A stretch of DNA of 64,000 nt from GWE2-51-13 sp041736705. Its GTDB lineage: Bacteria; Bacillota_I; Bacilli_A; Erysipelotrichales; Erysipelotrichaceae. The stretch spans positions 56,180-120,179 of the forward strand of contig JBGSTC010000020.1 in NCBI GenBank assembly GCA_041736705.1, in the 5' to 3' direction. The notes beneath the pieces are model-generated. The model saw only the letters and a program-made list of their open reading frames with translations, had not been told where the DNA came from and made no database searches. The translations under genes were made by a program, and so were the position numbers. Shown in pieces: positions 17,912 through 26,387 of this stretch. Within the stretch, counting starts at the first letter, position 1, and the number at the start of each line of letters is the position of its first letter.

Positions 17912-18681
17912 TGAAGTCACTCTATATCAGCCCAAGCAATCAAACGGCAAATCTCTTTTTTGACAAACGCCATAATGAGGCCGAAGTCATGGAAAGAGTA
18001 TCCCGGGCGCTTGTTGCAAAGTTGGCGGCGTACGAGGTCAAAGTCTACCAACGTGAACGAAACAAACCGACATCCGAAAGGATGAACGAGGCAAATGGCC
18101 TGGCCGTCGATTACTACCTGTCGATTCACTCCAACGCTGGAGGTGGGCGCGGCGCTGAGTGCTTTCATCAGATTGGCGTTGACAAGAGCGCCGAAGTCAA
18201 AGCAAACTCGCTTGCGTTTGCGACCAAAGTATTACGTCAGATCGCAGCGATCACACCGTCCAATCCCAACCCCCTGGACCGTGGATTGAAACCAAAGCAA
18301 CAAAAGGATGGGCGAGATTGGAACATGGAACTCCGAGGATGTAGAATGCCCGCCATCTTGATTGAGGTCGAGTTTCATGACACTCCGGCGGGATCCACGT
18401 GGATTCTGGATAACGTGAACAACATTGCCGAGGCATTGAAGAAAGCAGTGGTGGAACAAATGGGCTTGACCTTGAAAGTCGTGCCTGTGCCTGTCCCCGA
18501 GACGTTCAAAGTCGGTGATCGAGTACGCATCAACCTCACTGCAAAAACCTACTCCACCGGTCAAAAAATACCCTTGTGGGTCAAGTTGAAAACACTCACG
18601 ATCCAGCAGATTGGTCGTGATCGGATGTTGCTAAAAGAAATCTATTCCTGGGTGCAGACGAAAGACCTCAAAAGGGTATAA
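17911..18681 (+). CDS. Endolysin, N-acetylmuramoyl-L-alanine amidase (Amidase_3)
   Basis: The 256-residue protein has an N-terminal Amidase_3 domain: the SPSNQ opening, zinc ligands from HNEAE (H21 and a nearby Glu) and SIHSNA (H73), and a catalytic Glu in LIEVEFHD (near 152-154). A linker with VPVPVPE leads to an SH3-like C-terminal domain of about 60 residues that probably binds the wall. It cleaves the bond between muramic acid and the stem peptide, which implies the host makes peptidoglycan. Confidence 0.92.
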   Translation: MKSLYISPSNQTANLFFDKRHNEAEVMERVSRALVAKLAAYEVKVYQRERNKPTSERMNEANGLAVDYYLSIHSNAGGGRGAECFHQIGVDKSAEVKANSLAFATKVLRQIAAITPSNPNPLDRGLKPKQQKDGRDWNMELRGCRMPAILIEVEFHDTPAGSTWILDNVNNIAEALKKAVVEQMGLTLKVVPVPVPETFKVGDRVRINLTAKTYSTGQKIPLWVKLKTLTIQQIGRDRMLLKEIYSWVQTKDLKRV

Positions 18682-18685
18682 CAGG

Positions 18686-18967
18686 ATGGATGGCAACACC
18701 ACTATCACTCTATCGGTAATCATTGCCGTAGTGGGATGCGCTATAGGTGTAGCCGGATGGTTACGAGGACGTGATGCTAAAACTGATCGTGAGGGACAAT
18801 TCAAAGGAATTGTGACTACAAAACTTGACACGATCATCAACGACGCCAAAGAGAACGCCCGGCAACACACCGAAATTTATAAAGAACTCGCAAACCATGG
18901 GTCCCGTATCGCGGTAATTGAAGAATCAAAAAAGTATACTCGCCGGAAAACCATACCGGACGAATGA
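18686..18967 (+). CDS. XhlA-like small membrane protein
   Basis: The 93-residue protein has an N-terminal hydrophobic segment (TLSVIIAVVGCAIGVAGWL) and a charged, probably coiled-coil remainder ending in Arg/Lys. Size, layout and place beside holin and endolysin resemble the haemolysin XhlA-type lysis accessory proteins, though XhlA usually has its membrane segment at the C-terminus. A lysis role is inferred from position only. Confidence 0.6.
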   Translation: MDGNTTITLSVIIAVVGCAIGVAGWLRGRDAKTDREGQFKGIVTTKLDTIINDAKENARQHTEIYKELANHGSRIAVIEESKKYTRRKTIPDE

Positions 18968-18993
18968 GCCACCTCACAAGGGTGGCTTTTTTT
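18968..18993 (+). terminator. Terminator at the end of the phage late operon
   Basis: GCCACC (18968-18973) pairs with GGTGGC (18981-18986) around TCACAAG, followed by seven T. It directly follows the last phage gene. Confidence 0.9.
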
Positions 18994-19190
18994 CTATATG
19001 CAATATGTGACCTGTTATATGCAGAATACGATCAACATTGTGCAGTATAATGCCACTTTGGGGTATAATAAAAAGAAAAACCCACGTAGGTGGGCTTTGA
19101 GGTGATACGACATGAGTTTGCTTCCATCCATGTCGAGTCGGTCTGTCTACTGCAGAAGATTTGATTGAATAAGTTCTATAAGTCCTACTC
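18994..19190 (+). other. Prophage-chromosome transition with a small orphan ORF
   Basis: This stretch holds no recognisable gene. It contains two TATAAT boxes (near 19051 and 19065), a CCCAC/GTGGG hairpin at 19081-19094, and an AGGTGATACG ribosome-binding-like sequence before an 18-codon ORF (19112-19168). The layout recalls type I toxin units that sit at prophage ends, but the peptide has no membrane segment and is not a recognisable toxin. The attachment site probably lies in this region or just after it. Confidence 0.35.
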
Positions 19191-19229
19191 AAAAAGGATG
19201 CCTTGCTTGAATCGCATGGCATCCTTTTT
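19191..19229. terminator. Bidirectional terminator
   Basis: AAAAAGGATGCC (19191-19202) pairs with GGCATCCTTTTT (19218-19229). A and T runs on both sides make it usable on both strands. It would stop read-through from the prophage and end the minus-strand peptidase E transcript. Confidence 0.85.
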
Positions 19230-19304
19230 CTTGAATAATGTATCTGGAATCTTGATCGGATTTTCGTATTTTATTTGAGAAATCGGCTTGATTTAATCAA
19301 CAAC

Positions 19305-19979
19305 CTACTCAAAGGATGTTACTTCGTATTTCTTCCATTTGCCTTCCGAGATCACTTCAACTTGATCATCGATGACCTTGATCGCCGTCGCATCGTCGAT
19401 CGCATAGGCGACGCCATGGATGGTTTCTGCCCATTGGTCGGCTGCGATCAGCGTATTGTGAGGTAAGGCTACATGATCAAGATGTGGGAAGATGGAGAAG
19501 TGAACCATCCCCAAGGTTACGTCATCTCCACTTGGTTGCTTCCATTCAACAAAAAACTCGCCGATACGAGGAGCCATGATCATACTGCCGGCACTGAGAC
19601 CAACATACACCACATCAAGTGAAGGGAGGAGTTCGGCTACACCTGACTCCTTCATCCAATGATTGAGATATAGCGGATCTCCACCGTTGACCAAAATCAC
19701 ATCCGCTTCACGTAGTTTCGGTTCCCATAGTTCACGCGGCACGCTTGGAAGTGCGGTAAGTTCAAGAACTCCGATGCTCTTCCACCCTAAATCGCACATG
19801 TGGGATTCTTCTTGTCCACTGATAAATGACCAAGCATAGTCGATTCCATTGGGAATGGCATAACCCGCCGTCGGAATACAAAGCGCTTTGCATTCTCCAA
19901 TCGGTTTGTTTAGCATACTTACAAGTGCATTATAGATGCTTTCGTTCGTTATCCCGCCGGATGTTAAGAGGAGTTTCAT
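19305..19979 (-). CDS. pepE: Peptidase E family protein (S51 dipeptidase)
   Basis: The 224-residue protein starts KLLLTSGGITNESI, has the strand ADVILVNGGDPLYL, and carries the S51 nucleophile motif GLSAGSM with Ser129. A downstream His in FPHLDHV would complete the catalytic apparatus. Peptidase E cleaves Asp-X dipeptides in the cytoplasm. It is the first chromosomal gene beyond the prophage, read towards it, and stands alone. Confidence 0.88.
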   Translation of the reverse strand: MKLLLTSGGITNESIYNALVSMLNKPIGECKALCIPTAGYAIPNGIDYAWSFISGQEESHMCDLGWKSIGVLELTALPSVPRELWEPKLREADVILVNGGDPLYLNHWMKESGVAELLPSLDVVYVGLSAGSMIMAPRIGEFFVEWKQPSGDDVTLGMVHFSIFPHLDHVALPHNTLIAADQWAETIHGVAYAIDDATAIKVIDDQVEVISEGKWKKYEVTSFE

Positions 19980-20145
19980 AGTTCAATCCTTTCCTATAGT
20001 TTCAATAGTAATCAATCGAGACGTTGATGATGCGATCGATGTAATGCAATTATATCAGTCTTTTTATCCAAGGCCCTCATTCAGACATTATGAATCGCTC
20101 TTCGGCATCACAGCGATCAATGGCTTGACCCTCGATGTATAAATG

Positions 20146-20206
20146 TTGACCATTTGTTCTTTAACTGATATACTCAGAAAGTAATTAAAGAACGAACGTT
20201 CTTAAA
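20146..20206 (+). promoter_or_regulatory. Promoter and palindromic operator of the TetR operon
   Basis: TTGACC (20146-20151) and TATACT (20169-20174) are 17 bases apart. Just downstream, AAGAACG and CGTTCTT (20188-20203, two-base centre) form an inverted repeat, with partial symmetry extending to 20185-20206. A repressor bound there would block the promoter. The natural candidate is the TetR protein encoded next, i.e. autoregulation. Confidence 0.75.
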
Positions 20207-20233
20207 TGAATGTTGGCAGAAAGAAGGGACACG

Positions 20234-20833
20234 ATGGCGAGGAAACGCGAGTTCGACGAGAACATGGCACTAGAAAAAGCAATGCAACTGTTTTGGGTAC
20301 AAGGGTATGAAAAGACATCCATGGATGAGCTGGTGACATGCATGGGGGTGCATCGCAAAAGCATTTATGATACTTTCGGAAACAAACATGATTTGTTCAT
20401 AAAGGCACTTGAACACTACAAAACCTCGATCGCTCAACAATTGCTCGATAAAATCAAAGATGAGAAAAATGCATTAGGTAAGATTAGTGCACTATTCGAT
20501 TCCGTTTGGTCGAGCAATGAAAAACAAGCCAAAGGATGTCTAATCGTGAATACAGGGGTTGAATTATCGCCCCACGATAAAGCGATCGCAGAGATCGTAC
20601 AATCCGGTTTCCTCGATACTGAAAAAGTGATTTATCAAATACTACACCAAGGACAATTGACCGGTGAATTCTCTTCAGAACTTGATTTAGGGGGAATGAC
20701 TCAATTCATCCATAACTCACTTATCGGTATTCGGGTTCAGATTAAGACAGTAGAAGACAAAGAGAAATTAAAACCCATCATTGATGTGACATTGAGCGTC
20801 TTGAAGAACGCTCAGAACGGAGAAAAGAAGTGA
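20234..20833 (+). CDS. TetR family repressor
   Basis: The start at 20234 follows AGAAGGG; the longer frame from 20210 lacks a site. The 199-residue protein has the N-terminal TetR helix-turn-helix (KTSMDELVTCMGVHRKSIYD, about 28-47) and a helical ligand domain containing KGCLIVNTGVEL, a pattern common in TetR_C regulators of reductases. It shares a four-base overlap with the reductase gene that follows, so it probably represses its own operon and responds to an electrophile or quinone-like ligand. The ligand is inferred from the neighbours. Confidence 0.88.
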   Translation: MARKREFDENMALEKAMQLFWVQGYEKTSMDELVTCMGVHRKSIYDTFGNKHDLFIKALEHYKTSIAQQLLDKIKDEKNALGKISALFDSVWSSNEKQAKGCLIVNTGVELSPHDKAIAEIVQSGFLDTEKVIYQILHQGQLTGEFSSELDLGGMTQFIHNSLIGIRVQIKTVEDKEKLKPIIDVTLSVLKNAQNGEKK

Positions 20834-21831
20834 AAGCAGCGCAAATAACCAAGTATTCAAAAGAAATCATCATTAAAATGAACGAGATCGTAGTTCCAAA
20901 GATTAAGGACTACGAAGTGTTGGTCAAGGTAAAAGCGGCTGGAGTCAATCCGGTCGATCTATTGATCGCAAACGGCAGTATCCGGCTGATCCAAGACTAT
21001 GCTTTTCCATTGACGTTGGGGAATGAATTGTCCGGTGTCATTGAACAAGTAGGCAGTAAAGTTAAGAATTACAACATCGGTGACAAAGTCATGACGCGTC
21101 TACCCATTTCGAGTATCGGGGCTTTTGCGGAATATGTGGCGGTCGATGCCGATGCGATTGCCTTGATGCCGGCTCATTTGAACTTTATCGAAGCCGCATC
21201 CGTACCCTTGACAGGGTTAACGAGTGTTCAAACGTTGACGGATGTCCTAAAGGTTCAGGCTGGTGAAAGTGTTTTTCTACCAGGCGGTACGGGTGGGGTA
21301 GGTGCAATGATGATTCCCATAGCCAAGCAGATGGGCTTACGCGTGATCACCAGCGGCAGTGAAAGTGGTCGTGAGCGTATGTTGGCGATGGGTGTGGATC
21401 GATTTATCAACTATAAAGAACAACACTATGCAGATGTTCTGTCCAATTTGGACTATGTCATCGATACCTTGGGGCCAAAAGACATTGAACAAGAACTTAA
21501 GGTACTGAAACCACATGGCAAGATCGTATCCTTGAAAGGGATTCCCAATCATCGATTTGCCATAGAGAGTGGCTTTCCATTATGGAAGAGAGTGTTGTTT
21601 AAATTGGCCGGAAGCAAATACGATCGGATGGCAGGAAAACAAGAAAAGGAATATCATTTCTTTTTCGTGAAGGCAAATGGGAAACAGCTTCAATACGTGG
21701 CTAATCTACTCGAGAGCCATGATATCAAGCCGTCGATCGATTCGGTATACGATTTTTCGGAAGTCGAACAAGCCCTTAAAAAAGTAGCTCTAGGTCATGC
21801 CCAAGGCAAAGTTATCGTCACTTTTAAATAG
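20830..21831 (+). CDS. NAD(P)H-dependent medium-chain reductase (quinone oxidoreductase-like)
   Basis: The 333-residue protein has the MDR layout: a GroES-like N-terminal domain (VKVKAAGVNPVDLLIANG) and a Rossmann domain with PGGTGGVGAMM at about 149-159. Catalytic zinc cysteines are absent, as in quinone and enone reductases. It is coupled to the TetR gene upstream (ATGA-like overlap) and followed after 15 bases by a nitroreductase-like gene. The set looks like a redox-stress or detoxification operon. Confidence 0.88.
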   Translation: MKAAQITKYSKEIIIKMNEIVVPKIKDYEVLVKVKAAGVNPVDLLIANGSIRLIQDYAFPLTLGNELSGVIEQVGSKVKNYNIGDKVMTRLPISSIGAFAEYVAVDADAIALMPAHLNFIEAASVPLTGLTSVQTLTDVLKVQAGESVFLPGGTGGVGAMMIPIAKQMGLRVITSGSESGRERMLAMGVDRFINYKEQHYADVLSNLDYVIDTLGPKDIEQELKVLKPHGKIVSLKGIPNHRFAIESGFPLWKRVLFKLAGSKYDRMAGKQEKEYHFFFVKANGKQLQYVANLLESHDIKPSIDSVYDFSEVEQALKKVALGHAQGKVIVTFK

Positions 21832-21846
21832 AAAGAGATCAATCAA

Positions 21847-22695
21847 ATGAAAATGAAGTATCCGATCGAACCAACGATCATGAAGCGAAGTAGCGTCAGG
21901 TCCTTTGAAGAAAGAAAACTATCCACTGAAGACAAGGATAAGTTGAGGTTGTATGCAGACAACTTAACCAATCCATTTGGCGCAAAAGTGAATTTTTACT
22001 TTGTTGACAAGACCACGGACTCAAGCGGAGAAAAGCTTGGTACGTATGGTGTCATCAAGGGTGCCAGTTCTTTTATCGGAGCTTCGGTGGCGAATAGCGA
22101 ATTCGGACTGGAAGCCTTAGGTTACGAATTCGAAAACGTGATTCTATATGCAACACACATGGGACTTGGAACCGTTTGGTTAGCCGCAACGTTTAGTCGC
22201 GACAGTTTCTCATCCGTTATGGGAATCAAGAAAGATGAGTTGTTTCCAGCGATTTCACCTATCGGTTATCCGATAGGAAAAACAAGACTGAAGGAATCCG
22301 TGATGCGCACACTCATGAAGTCAGATCAACGGAAACAGTGGGAGTCGCTATTTTTCGAGAATGACTTCTCGACACCATTGACGAAAGTGCACGCAGGCAT
22401 CTATACCGTACCTTTTGAGATGCTACGTCTGGCACCTTCTGCGACCAACGCCCAACCCTGGAGAATCGTTCTGAGCGACGATACAGTACACTTTTTCATA
22501 ACATATGGATCAAATACGAAAGAGGATGAAAAACTTATCAAGAGGGTCGACTTAGGGATTGGATTAAGCCATTTCCATCTGACAGCCCTTGAACGTGGCT
22601 TAAGTGGGAAATTCGAGACGTTATTACCTGAGTCCTTTGAAGTACCACAGAATACGCGATACATCGTTTCATGGGTGCCAGACAAGAAGAATTGA
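21847..22695 (+). CDS. Nitroreductase family protein (TM1586-like)
   Basis: The 282-residue protein begins PTIMKRSSVRSFEERKLSTE, the FMN-phosphate-binding opening of nitroreductases (RSSVR). It shows YATHMGLGTVWLAATFSRD and then a second SAT-NAQPWR element, the duplicated half-domain layout of TM1586-type proteins. It is expected to bind FMN and reduce nitro or quinone compounds using NAD(P)H. It is the last gene of the TetR operon. Confidence 0.85.
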   Translation: MKMKYPIEPTIMKRSSVRSFEERKLSTEDKDKLRLYADNLTNPFGAKVNFYFVDKTTDSSGEKLGTYGVIKGASSFIGASVANSEFGLEALGYEFENVILYATHMGLGTVWLAATFSRDSFSSVMGIKKDELFPAISPIGYPIGKTRLKESVMRTLMKSDQRKQWESLFFENDFSTPLTKVHAGIYTVPFEMLRLAPSATNAQPWRIVLSDDTVHFFITYGSNTKEDEKLIKRVDLGIGLSHFHLTALERGLSGKFETLLPESFEVPQNTRYIVSWVPDKKN

Positions 22696-22864
22696 TGTAC
22701 AATACAATCTAGTTGAATAAAGCCATCCATCAAACTTTCAAAGGATAATGATCGATGAGATGATCTACGTTGAATTGAAAGAGTGAGAACGTCATATACT
22801 TAAGTTCAGCACGTAAAAAAAAATCGAATGACATGTGCCTGTCTGTCCGTCAAAGGAGAAAATC

Positions 22865-23404
22865 ATGGAAGGTGTTGAGCGGAATAAAGTGAAGCTGGTC
22901 CCGCATAATGATGAATGGGACGATGAATTTCAAAGAATCAAACCAATTTTGATGGCGATATTCAATGTGAAAAGCGAGGATGTCCAGCATGTCGGTAGTA
23001 CCGCCGTCAAAGGGATCGTCGCAAAACCGATACTTGACATCGCGATCAACCTTGAGATTTTTTCTGCGCTTAACATCGACGGAATGGCGGAACTTGGATA
23101 TGAAGATCGTCACGAAGCCGGCGTACCCGGCAGACGATTATTTGTCTTAAGGGGAAACAAAGACCGATCGCTTCATCACATTCATTGTTTCGAGAGAAAT
23201 GGTGATGGATTTCGGAAACAGGTGTTTTTTCGCGACGAATTGATCGCACATCCTGAAATCGCGAAGCAATACAGCGAACTAAAGATCGGATTGGCGCTCA
23301 TCAACCCGGAGGACCGAAAACGATATACCGAAGGTAAAGATCGGTTCGTTCAATCCATTCTTGAGAAAATGGACTCAGAAATATCCAAAATCGATCAAGA
23401 GTAG
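22865..23404 (+). CDS. GrpB family nucleotidyltransferase-like protein
   Basis: The start at 22865 follows AAAGGAG. The 179-residue protein has the GrpB pattern: VKLVPHNDEWDDEFQRIK, then DVQHVGSTAVKGIVAKPILD and the LHHIHCF strand. GrpB proteins share the nucleotidyltransferase fold (HVGSTAV resembles the GS motif), but their substrate is not established. It is a stand-alone gene with about 170 bases of featureless sequence in front. Confidence 0.88.
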   Translation: MEGVERNKVKLVPHNDEWDDEFQRIKPILMAIFNVKSEDVQHVGSTAVKGIVAKPILDIAINLEIFSALNIDGMAELGYEDRHEAGVPGRRLFVLRGNKDRSLHHIHCFERNGDGFRKQVFFRDELIAHPEIAKQYSELKIGLALINPEDRKRYTEGKDRFVQSILEKMDSEISKIDQE

Positions 23405-23743
23405 AAACGATTCATTACTTAGCGACATAACGGTGGCAGGTGTGGTAAAGCATCGGCATATATAACGAAATGCAAGTTCTCATAGTAACGGTTAGTGATG
23501 ACAGGGTATTCCAAGTTGGAATACCTTTTTTGCGAACGGATCGATTCCTGGATCGTCCTCTTTCTTATTGTGTTTTAGTTGTACAGGATGTTCAAATCGT
23601 TGATAATGGGGGTAAATCATTGAACGATGCTACATTCTTAAATCCTTGACTAAGTCTAGATAACACGAGTAACGCTAGATCGAGAAGAAATGACTCGAGA
23701 GGATTTTTGCGATCACATTTTCATGAAAAAAGGAGGTTGGATT
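23405..23743 (+). other. Intergenic region with a terminator and no gene
   Basis: Only one element is clear in these 339 bases: the terminator at 23505-23531. The remainder has stop codons in all frames at short intervals. The AAAGGAGG site of the next gene is at its 3' end. Confidence 0.7.
23505..23531 (+). terminator. Rho-independent terminator
   Basis: GGTATTCC (23505-23512) pairs perfectly with GGAATACC (23518-23525) around AAGTT, followed by six T. Confidence 0.88.
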
Positions 23744-24133
23744 ATGAATGAAGAAATCATGCGATATCATTCACTGTTTTCGATAAAGGATCAGCACATT
23801 TGCCAATCACTTGAGGAAGCGATTAGTGCCAACTTATCCGACTCTCAATGCAAAATCTGGCATGGGAGTCCTGTTTGGTTTATCGATGACAACCCGATCG
23901 TCGGATATGCAAAACTTAAGGATTGCATCCAGCTATTATTTTGGAGCGGTCAATCTTTCGGTGTCGATGGCCTACAACCTGTCGGGAAATACAAGGCAGC
24001 CGAAGTTCGGTATGTTGAAAGTGATGAGATCAACACTGACCAACTGTCGCAATGGCTTAGATTATCCGCTTCGATTCAATGGGACTATCGGAATATCGTG
24101 AAACGCAGAGGTGAACTTTTGCGTTTGAAGTAA
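23744..24133 (+). CDS. DUF1801 family protein
   Basis: The start at 23744 follows AAAGGAGG. The 129-residue protein has KIWHGSPVWFIDDNPIVGYA and LLFWSGQSFG, the core of DUF1801 (YdhG-like) proteins, which have a TBP-like fold and are sometimes described as iron chaperones. The function is unknown. Two more DUF1801-like genes occur at 34625 and 54883. Confidence 0.8.
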   Translation: MNEEIMRYHSLFSIKDQHICQSLEEAISANLSDSQCKIWHGSPVWFIDDNPIVGYAKLKDCIQLLFWSGQSFGVDGLQPVGKYKAAEVRYVESDEINTDQLSQWLRLSASIQWDYRNIVKRRGELLRLK

Positions 24134-24217
24134 GAAGATCGTGAGTCGAGAATTACAGGATAGGATGTAGATTTCATGGATGGACTACAGACCAATCGAA
24201 ATCAAAAGGAGGTTTCA

Positions 24218-24790
24218 ATGAGAAAACTAATCGTCTCGGTTCATATTTCTTTGGACGGCTTCGTGGCAGGTCCCAATGGCGAAATGGATTGGATCCATGT
24301 CGATGACGAACTCTTCGATTACATATCCAAACTGACGGGTCAATCGGACGCTGCGATCTATGGAAGGGTAACCTATCAAATGATGGATGCCTATTGGCCG
24401 ACTGCTGCGGATCAACCCGACGCGTCGAAACATGATATCGAACATTCAGAATGGTATAACCGCGTCGAAAAGTATGTTCTATCGGATACTTTAACCGAGC
24501 TGAAACCAAAAACAACCTTCCTTTCCGGAGACATTGCCGAAAAGGTGGGGTCGATAAAGGTTCAGTCCGGAGAAAAGTTGTTGATGTTCGGGAGTCCGAC
24601 CGCTGCACAGACCCTTATGCGTTTGAATTTAGTGGACGAGTTATGGCTGTTTGTCAATCCGGTATTGCTTGGTCGAGGAATTCCGTTTTATAAGGATCTA
24701 TCCCAAATGAAACGTTTGCACCTGATCGAATCCCACGTCTTTTCTTCTGGCGTTACAGAACTTCATTACCAGATCGACCAAGAGGTGTGA
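24218..24790 (+). CDS. Dihydrofolate reductase-like (RibD C-terminal) family protein
   Basis: The start at 24218 follows AAAGGAGG. The 190-residue protein opens KLIVSVHISLDGFVAGPNGE, then has IYGRVTYQMM and LMFGSPTAAQTL, and ends with a LWLFVNPVLLGRGIPFY segment. This is the RibD_C/YwjB pattern: a DHFR fold using NAD(P)H with an unknown physiological substrate. It is not the essential FolA type. Small genes for YCII and a membrane protein follow on the same strand. Confidence 0.87.
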   Translation: MRKLIVSVHISLDGFVAGPNGEMDWIHVDDELFDYISKLTGQSDAAIYGRVTYQMMDAYWPTAADQPDASKHDIEHSEWYNRVEKYVLSDTLTELKPKTTFLSGDIAEKVGSIKVQSGEKLLMFGSPTAAQTLMRLNLVDELWLFVNPVLLGRGIPFYKDLSQMKRLHLIESHVFSSGVTELHYQIDQEV

Positions 24791-24880
24791 TACCATGAAT
24801 TTGCATGAATCGACTCGGTCTTTTGAAGTCGATATCGATAGAGAATGTAAGGAATTCCCAATTAATCAAGGAGGATGTAC

Positions 24881-25231
24881 ATGCTTTACATGTTAATCGT
24901 CTATGCTTCAAGAAACTCCGAAGCCGGAGAGTTACCAAGCGCCGAGTTGATGGATGCGATGGATAAGTACAATGACGATCTGATTAAAGCCGGTGTCAGG
25001 GTGATGGCCAAAGGTCTACATCCAAGTTCGGAAGGGTTACGTTTATCATTTCCGGTTCCGGGAGGAGAACCCGTTCTCGAATCCGGTCCGTTTGCGGATG
25101 TGCAAAATGTGGTCGCCGGATTTTTCTTGATCGATGTCCAGTCGAAAGAGGAAGCTATTCAATGGGCGATGAGAGTCCCCGACCCGCAAGGTTTCGGCGA
25201 AGGGAAAGTCGAGTTGCGCCAAGTCTTTTAG
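24881..25231 (+). CDS. YCII-related protein
   Basis: The start at 24881 is six bases after AAGGAGG; the ATG at 24875 is too close to it. The 116-residue protein has the dimeric alpha-beta barrel pattern of YCII/DGPF proteins, with LESGPFADVQNVVAGFFLID and SKEEAIQWAMRVP. In other bacteria such proteins often accompany ECF sigma factors, but none is seen here. Enzymatic role unknown. Confidence 0.87.
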   Translation: MLYMLIVYASRNSEAGELPSAELMDAMDKYNDDLIKAGVRVMAKGLHPSSEGLRLSFPVPGGEPVLESGPFADVQNVVAGFFLIDVQSKEEAIQWAMRVPDPQGFGEGKVELRQVF

Positions 25232-25274
25232 AAGAAGTGAAAAATTGGATCGAAACGATCCAAAAGGGGAAGAT

Positions 25275-25601
25275 ATGAATAAACGATTGGTGAATGCGCT
25301 CATCGGGGGAGTTATCTTAGGAATCGTCTGTGTGATCGGTGCATATGCCCGATCCAATTTCACCGCTTCGGCGGATTTCGTGTTTTCACTTTGGTACAAT
25401 CGCGTGATCCTTGGATTGGTCGTCGGTGCACCTTGGCCGGACACGACAAGAAACAAAGCCTTGCTTCGCGGTGCGCTCTTCGGATTGCTGGTCTCCTTCG
25501 CGTTCTACAGTTCTACCGGATTTCAAGATCCGGTGAGTTTCGTCGCGGGGATCATCTACGGGATTATACTGGAAGCATGGTTGAGTCGCCCGCAAAGATG
25601 A
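25275..25601 (+). CDS. Small membrane protein, unknown
   Basis: The start at 25275 follows AAGGGGAAG. The 108-residue protein has hydrophobic segments at about 8-26 (LIGGVILGIVCVIGAYA), 38-50, 67-80 and 88-101, so probably three or four membrane helices. I recognise no family. It is on the same strand as its neighbours, with gaps of about 45 bases. Confidence 0.7.
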   Translation: MNKRLVNALIGGVILGIVCVIGAYARSNFTASADFVFSLWYNRVILGLVVGAPWPDTTRNKALLRGALFGLLVSFAFYSSTGFQDPVSFVAGIIYGIILEAWLSRPQR

Positions 25602-25648
25602 TCATGTTGGATTGAATCTTGAACGTGTGAAGGGGGAACGATAGAACG

Positions 25649-26296
25649 ATGGAAAAACTTACGCCTGAGGAGATCGGAAAACGATACGATCGAATCGCTT
25701 CAGCTTATGAGATAAACCGGTCGACGACGATCGGTATGGATTATCTTGGAAAGTTCCTTATGCTTCTCGAATCAACAAAAAGTGACGGAAGCACTGTATC
25801 AATCTTGGATATCGGATGTGGCACAGGCTTGCCATTAACGAAACAGTTGGTCTTATCCGGGGCGAAAGTAACCGGGGTCGATGTCTCCTTTGAAATGCTT
25901 GAAAAAGCGAAAATAAATGTACCGGATGCTTCGTTCATCGAAGGCGATATTCTGACCATCTGTTTCGACGAGACGTTTGACGGAATCCTCGCCTGGGATT
26001 CTCTTTTCCATCTTCCTCTGGATCAACAGAAACAAGCGATACGCAAAATTGCATCGTTACTCAATCCCAAGGGTGTCTTTCTTTTTACATGCGGTGGCAA
26101 TGCGGGTGAGTTGCGGTCGACGATGTTCGATACCGAATTCTACTATAGCTCACTCTCCTCAACGGAGTATGAAAACATCCTATCTGAAGAGAACTGCCGA
26201 CTGATATTGAATGAAATCGATGATCCAAGAAGTAAAGGACACCGGGTGATCTGTTGTCAAAATGCAGAGAAGATCGAGAGTGAGTCCATCAAGTAA
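25649..26296 (+). CDS. Class I SAM-dependent methyltransferase
   Basis: The 215-residue protein has motif I ILDIGCGTGLPL at about 51-62, an acidic residue after the next strand (VTGVDVSFEML), motif II/III around ASFIEGDIL, and LAWDSLFHLP. This is a Methyltransf_11/25-type Rossmann domain. The opening EEIGKRYDRIASAYE is typical of small-molecule methyltransferases. The substrate cannot be told. Confidence 0.88.
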   Translation: MEKLTPEEIGKRYDRIASAYEINRSTTIGMDYLGKFLMLLESTKSDGSTVSILDIGCGTGLPLTKQLVLSGAKVTGVDVSFEMLEKAKINVPDASFIEGDILTICFDETFDGILAWDSLFHLPLDQQKQAIRKIASLLNPKGVFLFTCGGNAGELRSTMFDTEFYYSSLSSTEYENILSEENCRLILNEIDDPRSKGHRVICCQNAEKIESESIK

Positions 26297-26387
26297 GGGT
26301 GGAGATGAATCCTGGATAGGATGAGTGTGTCATCCGTTACATTTCGCATGGATTGGTGTAGAATTCCATTAACAGAAGGAGACCCTT

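Larger units (their letters stand above)
1..18993 (+). mobile_element. Late region of a siphovirus prophage (left end outside window)
   Basis: An uninterrupted run of plus-strand genes follows the classical siphovirus order: late regulator, terminase, portal, head, joining proteins, tail, tape measure, Dit, Tal, fibre, holin, endolysin. Genes are packed with overlaps or short gaps. Integrase, repressor and replication genes are not present and must lie upstream. The last phage gene ends at 18967 and is followed by a strong terminator; the first clearly chromosomal gene (minus strand) ends at 19305. The exact attachment site cannot be fixed because only one prophage end is in view. At least two genes here look damaged (517-1624, 5971-6364), so the element may be defective. 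Confidence 0.93.

Noticed and set aside
18994..19304. Attachment site attR
   Set aside because: The left prophage end is outside the window, so no direct repeat can be tested; no tRNA gene is found here as an obvious integration target.
19936..20142. A 68-codon plus-strand ORF upstream of the TetR promoter
   Set aside because: It overlaps the pepE start on the other strand and has no ribosome binding site; the downstream half could be a gene remnant but I recognise no family.
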